Assembly (NCBI GenBank): GCA_024653875.1
Contig: JANLHE010000274.1
Coordinates: 1-5,418, forward strand
DNA length: 5,418 nt
Reading direction: 5' to 3'
Origin: Acidobacteriota bacterium
GTDB lineage: Bacteria; Acidobacteriota; Vicinamibacteria; Vicinamibacterales; SCN-69-37
Under the pieces are notes generated by a model. That model searched no databases. It worked only from the letters and a program-made list of their open reading frames with translations, and was not told the DNA's origin. How positions within the stretch are numbered: position 1 is the first letter of the stretch; each line of letters starts with the position of its first letter. Both the position numbers and the translations under genes were made by a program. Positions 1 through 5,418 of this stretch are shown piece after piece.

Positions 1-1370
1 AGATTGACCACGTTGTCGATGCCGTGCGCTTTCAGCACGCTCACGCCAATCGCGGACCGCGTGCCGGCGGCGCACTGCACGACGACGGGCTTGTCGCGAG
101 GCACCTCGGCGAGCCGCTCGGCCAGCGTGCCGAGCTGGATGTGACGCGCGCCGGCAATCGATCCCGCCTCCCACTCGGTCTGATTGCGCACGTCGAGGAG
201 CGTCACGGCGTTGTGCTTCAATGACTCCTTCAGGTCCTGCGTGCTCACCTGTGACACCGTCCCCAGCGGCCGCTCCCCGGCCGCCCACGCGTCGATGACC
301 CCGGCGTCAAAATACCCTGTCAGCCGATCCAGCCCGATCATCGCAAGGTCGCGCACGGCCGTGTCAATGGCGCTGTCCGGATCGTCCACGATGAGATAGA
401 AGTCCTGCGTGTACGACACCAGCCAGCCGGCCCACGTGGTGAAGCTGGCGTTGAGCGGAATGTTGATCGTGCCAGGCACGTGCCCCCCGGCATACGACGC
501 CGCCGACCGCGCATCCACCACCATGACGCCCGCCTTCAGAGCGGCCTCAAGCGATCCCACCTGCAGCAGCTCCGGCCGCCTGAAGCCGTGCAGCAGCCGC
601 GGCCCTTCCTTGTTCACGCGTTTCATCTCGGCGAAGTACTTCGGCGGTTCGGGCTGGCCGGCCAGCACCGCGGCCACGAATTCCGATTCGCTCTTGACCT
701 GAAACGCCCAATTGAACCGCCGCTCGTACCCGAGCGTGCTGTGCGGAATGGCGCTGATGCCCTTGCCGCAGGACGAGCCGGCCCCATGCCCCGGCCACAC
801 CTGCAGCCAGTCGGGCTGCGCGGCGAACCTGCGGAGGCTCGCGTACAGCGTCTTCGCCCCTACTTCCATCGTCCCCTTGATGTTCGCGGCCTTCTCCAGG
901 AGGTCGGGACGCCCCACGTCGCCGACGAAGATGAAGTCCCCGGACGCGATGGCAATCGGCTCGCTGGCGGCCGCCGAATCGGTCACCAGGAACGAGATGT
1001 GCTCCGGCGTGTGCCCCGGCGTGTGCAGCACGTCGATAAGCACGCTGCCCACCGTGATGCGATCGCCGTCCTTCACCAGCGTCGCGCCGGACTCGGCGGC
1101 GAACGCGTACTTCCAGTTCGCGTCCCCCTCGTCCGAGAGGAACAACTGCGCGCCGGTCCGCGCCGCCAGTTCACGGCTGCCCGACACGTAGTCCGCGTGA
1201 ATGTGCGTCTCGGTGACGTGGGTGATCGTCACGCCCTCCGCCTCGGCCGCCTTGATGTACTGGTCAATGTCCCGGTTGGCGTCGATGACGATGGACGCGC
1301 CGGCGCCAGGACAGCCGATGAGGTAGCTGGTCTGGGCCAGGGTCGTCTCAAAGAAGCGTTTGAGGAACAT
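1..1370 (-). CDS. MBL-fold persulfide dioxygenase-like / rhodanese fusion protein (3' end cut off by window edge)
   Basis: Open frame from ATG at 1370 to the left edge, 456 codons with no stop; the last rhodanese helix and stop lie outside, probably some 10-20 residues. Residues 1-230 are a metallo-beta-lactamase fold: THIHAD at 55-60 (H56, H58, D60), HTPGH ending at H120, VGDVGRPD with D151, and WPGHG with H195. This is the pattern of glyoxalase II-like, ETHE1-type persulfide dioxygenases, which oxidise glutathione or other persulfides to sulfite with a single iron. The usual final His of HxHxDH is Tyr (Y61). Residues about 268-368 form a rhodanese-like domain (VDAR, GHVPGTINIPL) whose active-site loop reads VDDPDSA with no Cys, so it is probably inactive. 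Residues about 374-456 form a second rhodanese domain with C433 in VQCAAGTRSA, the expected sulfurtransferase cysteine. This MBL, pseudo-rhodanese, rhodanese order matches CstB-type sulfide detoxification enzymes. The protein is probably cytosolic; no signal peptide is seen. The start is supported by a typical family N-terminus (MFLKRFF...LAQTSYLIG); no clear Shine-Dalgarno precedes it. Often misannotated as hydroxyacylglutathione hydrolase. The family call is firm; the substrate is inferred. Confidence 0.9.
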   Translation of the reverse strand, partial: MFLKRFFETTLAQTSYLIGCPGAGASIVIDANRDIDQYIKAAEAEGVTITHVTETHIHADYVSGSRELAARTGAQLFLSDEGDANWKYAFAAESGATLVKDGDRITVGSVLIDVLHTPGHTPEHISFLVTDSAAASEPIAIASGDFIFVGDVGRPDLLEKAANIKGTMEVGAKTLYASLRRFAAQPDWLQVWPGHGAGSSCGKGISAIPHSTLGYERRFNWAFQVKSESEFVAAVLAGQPEPPKYFAEMKRVNKEGPRLLHGFRRPELLQVGSLEAALKAGVMVVDARSAASYAGGHVPGTINIPLNASFTTWAGWLVSYTQDFYLIVDDPDSAIDTAVRDLAMIGLDRLTGYFDAGVIDAWAAGERPLGTVSQVSTQDLKESLKHNAVTLLDVRNQTEWEAGSIAGARHIQLGTLAERLAEVPRDKPVVVQCAAGTRSAIGVSVLKAHGIDNVVN

Positions 1371-1387
1371 GAGGCTATTCTACTCAC
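1371..1387. promoter_or_regulatory. 17-base divergent intergenic region between MBL-rhodanese gene and truA
   Basis: The ATG of the minus-strand gene (1368-1370) and the GTG of truA (1388-1390) are separated by only 17 bases. No promoter fits here, so the promoters and leader of each gene must lie in the first codons of the other, or the messages are leaderless. GAGG at 1371-1374 is the only purine-rich stretch facing truA. On the minus strand nothing better than a weak GTGAG is seen. The palindrome CACGTG at 1385-1390 spans the truA start codon; whether it means anything is unknown. Confidence 0.5.
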
Positions 1388-2119
1388 GTGCCTCGCTACA
1401 AACTCATCATGGAATACGCCGGAACCCGCTACTCCGGCTGGCAGATTCAGAAGAACGCCCGCACCGTCCAGGGCGAGCTGCACCACGCGCTGCAGGAGGC
1501 GACGCGCGGGCGCCAGTTCGAGACCTATGGGTCCGGCCGGACGGATGCCGGCGTTCACGCGCTCGGCCAGGTCGTGCACGTGGACCTGCCCACCGCCCTG
1601 CCCCCGGACACGCTGGTGGCGCGCATCAACGACCACCTGCCCCACGACATCAACGTGCTCTCGGCCGAGCGGATGCCGCCCCGCTTTCACGCGCGCCATA
1701 GCGCCGTGGCGCGCCGGTATCGCTACCAGATTTCACGGCGGCGCTCCGCGTTTGAAAAGAACTATGTGTGGTGGGTGCGTGAACCGCTCAACCTCGCGCG
1801 GATGCGCGAGGCCGCGTCGCACCTGGTGGGCTTCGCCGACTTCCGGTCGTTCACGGACGATGACCCTGAGGAGAAGTCCACGCACGTACTGCTGCAGGAG
1901 CTGACGCTGACCGAGCAGGACCACCTGATCCTGGTCCACGTCACGGGATCGCATTTCCTGTGGAAGATGGTCCGGCGCATCGTCGGCGTGCTCGTGGGCG
2001 CCGGCAAGGGCGACCTGACGCCAGGCGACGTCGGCCGCCTGCTCCAAAAAGAATCCCCGCTGACGGCGCAGTTGACGGCGCCGGCAGCGGGGCTGTTCCT
2101 GGAACGCGTGGAGTATTAG
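1388..2119 (+). CDS. truA: tRNA pseudouridine(38-40) synthase TruA
   Basis: 243 residues, a usual length for TruA. The enzyme isomerises uridines 38, 39 and 40 in the anticodon arm of tRNAs to pseudouridine, in the cytoplasm, without cofactor. Family signatures in order: YAGTRYSGWQIQ at 10-21, TVQGEL at 26-31, the catalytic block GSGRTDAGVHALGQV at 48-62 with nucleophile D53, RRYRYQI at 109-115 with the active-site Tyr Y111, FRSF at 152-155, SHFLWKMVRRIVG at 188-200, and the closing APAAGLFLERVEY at 231-243. The start is GTG at 1388. An in-frame TGA at 1370-1372 rules out a longer protein. The next candidate, ATG at 1409, would remove the first beta strand (PRYKLIMEY), which the family keeps. 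GAGG at 1371-1374 lies 13 bases upstream, too far for an ideal ribosome binding site, so initiation may be weak. The gene is divergent from the MBL-rhodanese gene with a 17-base gap, and convergent with the barrel gene; it is not in the electron-transfer operon. All key residues are intact. Confidence 0.97.
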   Translation: MPRYKLIMEYAGTRYSGWQIQKNARTVQGELHHALQEATRGRQFETYGSGRTDAGVHALGQVVHVDLPTALPPDTLVARINDHLPHDINVLSAERMPPRFHARHSAVARRYRYQISRRRSAFEKNYVWWVREPLNLARMREAASHLVGFADFRSFTDDDPEEKSTHVLLQELTLTEQDHLILVHVTGSHFLWKMVRRIVGVLVGAGKGDLTPGDVGRLLQKESPLTAQLTAPAAGLFLERVEY

Positions 2120-2175
2120 GACCTCTGAGGTCGTTTCGGTTGTCAATGCAGCCGAGACGACCTCAGAGGTCTTTT
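2118..2175 (+). terminator. Strong hairpin terminator after truA, in the convergent gap
   Basis: A perfect 15-base inverted repeat pairs 2120-2134 with 2157-2171. The stem continues inward to 2143/2148, with G-U wobbles at 2135/2156, 2140/2151 and 2143/2148. This gives a stem of about 24 pairs with a CAAT loop (2144-2147). CTTTTCC follows directly at 2171-2177, as expected for a Rho-independent terminator of truA. The hairpin begins one base after the truA stop and ends eight bases before the stop of the minus-strand barrel gene. It therefore probably stops readthrough from both sides, although the minus-strand exit lacks a U-run. Each arm is itself an interrupted palindrome (GACCTC-N-GAGGTC). 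Confidence 0.85.
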
Positions 2176-2179
2176 CCTG

Positions 2180-4354
2180 TTACCACTTGACAATCAACCG
2201 CCCCCACGTGGTGTGCGCCTTGTAGGGCGCGTACGTGTAGTAGAGCAGGATGTTGTTGCCGGTCACGACGGCGTTCTGCGCGTTCGCATCCAGCGTGAAG
2301 TCCTCCACGTCGTACTTGTCGTACCAGTACGACACACCCAGCGAGATGTGCTTGTTGATGTTGTAGATCGCATCCACCGATCCGCGGGTGAGGTCGCTCT
2401 TCACCTCGGGCAGCGCCACCGGTTGCGGCAGCGTGGTGGGCACGATCACTTCCTCGGGCAGCGTGCGGTCGGTCACCGCGCCGGTGATGTACTCGTACGT
2501 GGCGCGGGTGCGGTTGTAGTCGTAGCGCAGGAAGATGTCCAGCTTCTCGGCCACCTTCAGGATGTCCATGTTCGCCATCACGGAGTGCACCTTGTCACCG
2601 GCGTCGGTGGCCCAGTTGCGCGACGGGTCCAGCGTCTGCGCGCCGGGATTGGCCTGGCGCGACCGCTGCAGCGAGTTGTAGTCCTCGTAGGCATACGACA
2701 GGCCCACGTTGAACGTGTCGCTCGGGCTGCCTTCAATGCCCGCGCTGTAGACGTTGTGGTTGTTGTCGCGGAGGCCGAACTCGCTGTTCAGGTAGTCATC
2801 GCGGCCGATGGCCGTTGACACGTTGAAGGCCCAGTTGACCACCGGCATGAACGACCCCAACAGCGTGAAGCGATTCCGGTTGCGCTCGGCCAGGTCAAAG
2901 TGCCGCATGCCCGGCTGCTCGCTGGCGCCGGTCAGGATCGCGACGTCGAAGCCTTCGCCGCGCTTCTGCGCGTACTCGTACGTCGCCCGCACGCTCACCA
3001 AACCGGTGCTGAGCGTATCGAGCTTGATGCGGAACGCGTTGTCCACCGTCGACTCGAAGATCCGGTGCGTCCGGTCTTCTTCGATGCGCGAGACACCGAA
3101 CGTCATCGACGCCGGGCCCTTTGGGGTGAACTGCAGGTCGGCTTCCATCGTCTGGCGCTTGACGCCGAACGGCTCGGAGTGCACGTCGCGAGTGGCGACA
3201 TTTCCGTCGTACGACACGCGGAGTGTCTGGTGGTACTCCGGTATCCGATTGTCGTAGTCGAAATACCGGTACCGCAGGTTGACGTTCACGTACTCCGACG
3301 GACGCGACACGAAGCTCGCGGTCATCGCGGTCGTCCTGGCTTCGCCGCTGATCGTCGCCCGATCCGTCGGGCCGGCCAGCGCCAGCACGGCGCTGTTGCT
3401 GGTTTGCGGCAGCACCTGGCCGTTGTCGTCCTTCAACGTGCTGACGGCGGCGTAGGCGGTCAGGCGCGACTTCTTCGGCATCTTGATCGAGATCATGCCG
3501 TTTACACCAAGACGGTTGCTGCTGACCGGCAGTGACTGGCGACCCGCCGACGCGGTGCCCGCGATGTCCGTGGCGCGCAGTGGATTATCCACCAGCGTGG
3601 ACGTCACACCGTTGGTGAACCACGAGCCGGCATATCCGGCCCGCAGCAGCACCCGGCCGCGCTCGAGTTCCGCAGAGGCGTCGAAGTCCGTCAGCGTATG
3701 GTCGAGCGGCGCCGCGTACTCCACGACCTGCCCATGACCGAACGACATACCGTACGGCTGCGCGCCCTCGCGCGTTGTCCGCTTCACGTTCATCTTGAAG
3801 GACAGATCCTTGATGGCCAGCAGTTCGAAGCCACCCTCGGCGCTGTGCCGCTTCGACTTGAGCTCGAACGCCGGCGATCCGTTGACCAAGGTCAGCAGCG
3901 CGGCCGGACGCAACGCTGATGACGTGCTCTGCAACTGCAGCTGGATGGCATCATCGAGCCGGAACTCGTTCGCGCCAACCTTGCTGAACGGCGTCCGGGT
4001 GGTTCGGCTGAGCAGCATGGGAATCTGGTCCCACGTCGCCCATCCCTTGAACTGGCCGGGCCGCACAAAGCGCCCGGTGTAGCGCTGGTCGGTCCGGCCA
4101 GCGTGATCGGCGCCCATGTCGATGAACCAGCCACCGGTCTCCGCCCGCCACCGGAACGTCTCGAGGAACAGGCCGTCGCCCAGGTCGCGGTACCGCTCGT
4201 AGCGGGCCCCATCACCTGTCATGCTGGTGCCCCGCACCCCGAAGTCCACCCAGCCGCTGTTGGACTTGGTATCGGACGCCGCGGCGGTTTGCGCGTTCGC
4301 GGTCATCGGGACCAGGGCGAACGCAAGAATGAGAAATCCTGTGAGTTTGCGCAT
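2180..4354 (-). CDS. MtrB/PioB-family outer-membrane beta-barrel protein (decaheme cytochrome-associated porin)
   Basis: 724 residues, near the usual length of about 700 for this family. In MtrCAB and PioAB systems this barrel forms the sheath through which the MtrA-type decaheme cytochrome crosses the outer membrane. Seen here: a signal peptide with basic MRK, hydrophobic core at 5-16 and a likely cut after ANA at 19-21; ARYERYRDLGDGLFLETF at 50-67, like the N-terminal eYRdl block of the family; then many alternating polar/aromatic segments typical of amphipathic strands (for example VNLRYRYFDYDN, VSVRATYEYAQ, VGLSYAYEDYNS). The C-terminal block has LPEVKSDLTRGSVDAIYNI at 648-666 and SYWYDKYDVEDF at 675-686, a recognisable PioB/MtrB signature, and the protein ends in an aromatic residue (VKW), the usual outer-membrane sorting signal. 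It contains no cysteine at all, whereas Shewanella MtrB carries an N-terminal CXXC. The start ATG at 4354 has GGAGG at 4360-4364, five bases upstream. It is the second gene of an operon, 13 bases after the cytochrome gene. I leave the symbol empty because mtrB and pioB cannot be told apart here. Confidence 0.88.
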   Translation of the reverse strand: MRKLTGFLILAFALVPMTANAQTAAASDTKSNSGWVDFGVRGTSMTGDGARYERYRDLGDGLFLETFRWRAETGGWFIDMGADHAGRTDQRYTGRFVRPGQFKGWATWDQIPMLLSRTTRTPFSKVGANEFRLDDAIQLQLQSTSSALRPAALLTLVNGSPAFELKSKRHSAEGGFELLAIKDLSFKMNVKRTTREGAQPYGMSFGHGQVVEYAAPLDHTLTDFDASAELERGRVLLRAGYAGSWFTNGVTSTLVDNPLRATDIAGTASAGRQSLPVSSNRLGVNGMISIKMPKKSRLTAYAAVSTLKDDNGQVLPQTSNSAVLALAGPTDRATISGEARTTAMTASFVSRPSEYVNVNLRYRYFDYDNRIPEYHQTLRVSYDGNVATRDVHSEPFGVKRQTMEADLQFTPKGPASMTFGVSRIEEDRTHRIFESTVDNAFRIKLDTLSTGLVSVRATYEYAQKRGEGFDVAILTGASEQPGMRHFDLAERNRNRFTLLGSFMPVVNWAFNVSTAIGRDDYLNSEFGLRDNNHNVYSAGIEGSPSDTFNVGLSYAYEDYNSLQRSRQANPGAQTLDPSRNWATDAGDKVHSVMANMDILKVAEKLDIFLRYDYNRTRATYEYITGAVTDRTLPEEVIVPTTLPQPVALPEVKSDLTRGSVDAIYNINKHISLGVSYWYDKYDVEDFTLDANAQNAVVTGNNILLYYTYAPYKAHTTWGRLIVKW

Positions 4355-4358
4355 GATG

Positions 4359-4367
4359 CCCTCCCCC
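4359..4367 (-). promoter_or_regulatory. Ribosome binding site of the barrel gene, abutting the cytochrome stop
   Basis: Read on the minus strand, GGGGGAGGG follows immediately after the TAA stop (4370-4368) of the cytochrome gene and leads, via CATC, into the ATG at 4354. The core GGAGG is five bases from the start. This strong site fixes the start and argues for one transcript with closely coupled translation of both conduit parts. Confidence 0.8.
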
Positions 4368-5354
4368 TTACCGCACGAACATGTTGCCCGCGGGGTGATT
4401 GGACCCGTGGATGGCAGAGTGGCAGGTCACGCAGGACCGCGCGTAGACGCGGACACTGGTGGCTACCGCACCGGCGTCATAGATCGTGCTGGGATGGCGC
4501 GAGTGAATGTGACACCGCTGGCACAGCGCCGGCGGCTTCGACACGAGCATGCGGTCGTTCGCGGATCCGTGCGGGTCGTGGCAGGTCACGCACCCCTCGC
4601 GGGATGGCGCGTGCTCCCACAGGAAGGGACCGCGTTTGTCGGCGTGGCACGAGACGCAGCTGTCGGTCACCGAGTCGCCCTTGCGGAGCAGCTTCTCGTT
4701 GGTCGATCCGTGGATGTTGTGGCAGGTCGAGCACTGCATCTTGCCTTCACGCACCGGCATGTGGCCCGAGCGGTCCACCTTGGACGCCTTGTCGCGGTGG
4801 CACGTGGCGCAGAGGTCGATTTGGGTTTCCTTCTTCAGCTGGCCTTTTTCCGACACCGGGTTGTGCACGCTGTGGCACGTGGTGCAGGTCACGCCGCGGG
4901 CGTCGTGCTTGCTGCCGTCCCACAGCGCGTGCTCACCCTTGCTGTGGCACGTGACGCAGGCGGCCGTGGCCTGGTCGGCCGTCATGGTCTTGAAGGACAG
5001 CGGCTTGACGCTGACCGGGTCTTCGATGTGTTTGCTGCCGGGACCGTGGCAGGATTCACAACCCTTCGTCGCCTCGGGGGTCCGGGGGTCGGCCGCGCGA
5101 TGATGCGGCGTATCCGCGTACTTTTCCATGACCGTGTCGTGGCACGTGATGCACGTATCCTGACCGACGTAGGTGGCTCCGGCCGCCACCTGCGCTTGGG
5201 CAGGATTCACAGCGACTGCGGATTTTTCCGCAGGGGCCGTGGGCGTCTCACCCTGCGGCATATTCGCCCGCATGCTCCCGAACGCGACCAGCCACACGAC
5301 AAAAGCGCTGGCTACCCAGACTTTCGGGCCCAATTTGCGGATGTGTTTACCCAT
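4368..5354 (-). CDS. Periplasmic decaheme c-type cytochrome, MtrA/DmsE/PioA family
   Basis: 328 residues, close to the roughly 330 of MtrA. Ten CXXCH haem-binding motifs begin at residues 68, 99, 133, 157, 182, 208, 233, 255, 278 and 308. All 20 cysteines of the protein are in these motifs. Fourteen further histidines after residue 80 (for example H109, H142, H164, H198, H215, H248, H262, H284, H316, H320) are more than enough to give each haem a second axial ligand. Even spacing of 22-34 residues suits the two-pentahaem, wire-like fold of this family. A basic start (KHIRKLGPK) and hydrophobic segment at 12-27 give Sec export; it may be a cleaved signal or an uncleaved anchor, followed by an Ala/Pro-rich linker to about residue 62. 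Known members carry electrons from periplasmic or inner-membrane donors through an MtrB-type barrel; the barrel gene follows 13 bases downstream. The start is supported by GGAGGA six bases upstream. Assignment among MtrA, PioA and DmsE, and thus direction of electron flow, cannot be made from this window, so no symbol is given. Confidence 0.95.
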   Translation of the reverse strand: MGKHIRKLGPKVWVASAFVVWLVAFGSMRANMPQGETPTAPAEKSAVAVNPAQAQVAAGATYVGQDTCITCHDTVMEKYADTPHHRAADPRTPEATKGCESCHGPGSKHIEDPVSVKPLSFKTMTADQATAACVTCHSKGEHALWDGSKHDARGVTCTTCHSVHNPVSEKGQLKKETQIDLCATCHRDKASKVDRSGHMPVREGKMQCSTCHNIHGSTNEKLLRKGDSVTDSCVSCHADKRGPFLWEHAPSREGCVTCHDPHGSANDRMLVSKPPALCQRCHIHSRHPSTIYDAGAVATSVRVYARSCVTCHSAIHGSNHPAGNMFVR

Positions 5355-5360
5355 CTAAGA

Positions 5361-5366
5361 TCCTCC
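5361..5366 (-). promoter_or_regulatory. Ribosome binding site of the decaheme cytochrome gene
   Basis: GGAGGA on the minus strand, followed by six bases (TCTTAG) and the ATG at 5354. A near-consensus Shine-Dalgarno at good spacing, which fixes this start. The rest of the upstream DNA (5367-5418) shows no -35/-10 pair that I would defend; the operon promoter may lie there or beyond the window. Confidence 0.8.
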
Positions 5367-5418
5367 AGACAAGAACTACTCGACCTACACCTAAGCAAGA
5401 AGCGGGCCGCGCGGAAAA

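Noticed and set aside
1..690. Annotation as hydroxyacylglutathione hydrolase (glyoxalase II) or beta-lactamase.
   Set aside because: The fused rhodanese domains and the HxHxDY motif fit the persulfide dioxygenase/CstB group better.
1409..1411. ATG as the start of truA.
   Set aside because: It would remove the conserved first beta strand (PRYKLI); the GTG at 1388 keeps it.
480..1904. A 474-codon open frame on the plus strand.
   Set aside because: It is antisense to the MBL-rhodanese gene and then overlaps truA in another frame. Its product is Arg/Pro-rich low-complexity sequence without a recognisable domain, which is typical of shadow frames in GC-rich DNA.
2213..3535. Two open frames of 201 and 211 codons on the plus strand (2213-2818 and 2900-3535).
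   Set aside because: They are antisense to the barrel gene. Their Val/Arg/His-rich composition mirrors barrel codons, and they have no domain and no convincing ribosome binding site.
4103..5103. Plus-strand frames opposite the cytochrome, rich in Cys, Trp and Arg.
   Set aside because: They are reverse complements of CXXCH codons; the opposite strand has ten correctly spaced haem motifs and a good ribosome binding site.
4410..5165. A recurring DNA pattern resembling GTGGCAGGTCACGCA, looking like a dispersed repeat.
   Set aside because: Each copy is the reverse complement of a CXXCH haem motif with its preceding codons. Spacing and sequence vary as expected for protein repeats, not for CRISPR or satellite DNA.
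5407..5414. Palindrome CCGCGCGG beside an A-run, as a possible terminator or operator upstream of the cytochrome.
   Set aside because: It has no loop and sits at the window edge in GC-rich DNA, where such 8-base palindromes occur by chance.

Overview
The window carries four protein genes and almost no spare DNA. It is GC-rich with strong GC bias at third codon positions. No RNA gene, mobile element, CRISPR array or large repeat is visible. The gene content (MtrA/MtrB-type electron conduit, MBL-rhodanese fusion) and codon usage suggest a Gram-negative bacterium, since an outer-membrane barrel is present. My best guess is an environmental lineage such as Acidobacteriota (Vicinamibacteria-like) or a deltaproteobacterial group. 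That placement is an inference from general resemblance; no marker in the window proves it.

Layout. (1) 1-1370, minus strand, runs off the left edge: a fusion of a metallo-beta-lactamase-fold persulfide dioxygenase-like domain, a degenerate rhodanese domain and an active-type rhodanese domain, probably for sulfide/persulfide handling. (2) 1388-2119, plus strand: truA, tRNA pseudouridine synthase A, starting at GTG only 17 bases from the divergent start of gene 1. (3) 2120-2179: a long, near-perfect hairpin followed by a T-run, between the convergent 3' ends of truA and the next gene. (4) 5354-2180, minus strand: a two-gene operon. First comes a decaheme c-type cytochrome of the MtrA/DmsE/PioA type (exactly ten CXXCH motifs in 328 residues). 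It is followed 13 bases later by a 724-residue outer-membrane beta-barrel of the MtrB/PioB family.

The operon is the notable content. In characterised systems, an MtrA-like cytochrome threads through an MtrB-like barrel and carries electrons across the outer membrane, either out to minerals or external acceptors, or in from Fe(II). The window does not show a cell-surface MtrC/OmcA-type cytochrome or an inner-membrane quinol oxidase. Such genes could lie beyond position 5418, so direction of electron flow and the terminal acceptor or donor cannot be decided here. The 64 bases upstream of the cytochrome hold its ribosome binding site and presumably part of its promoter.
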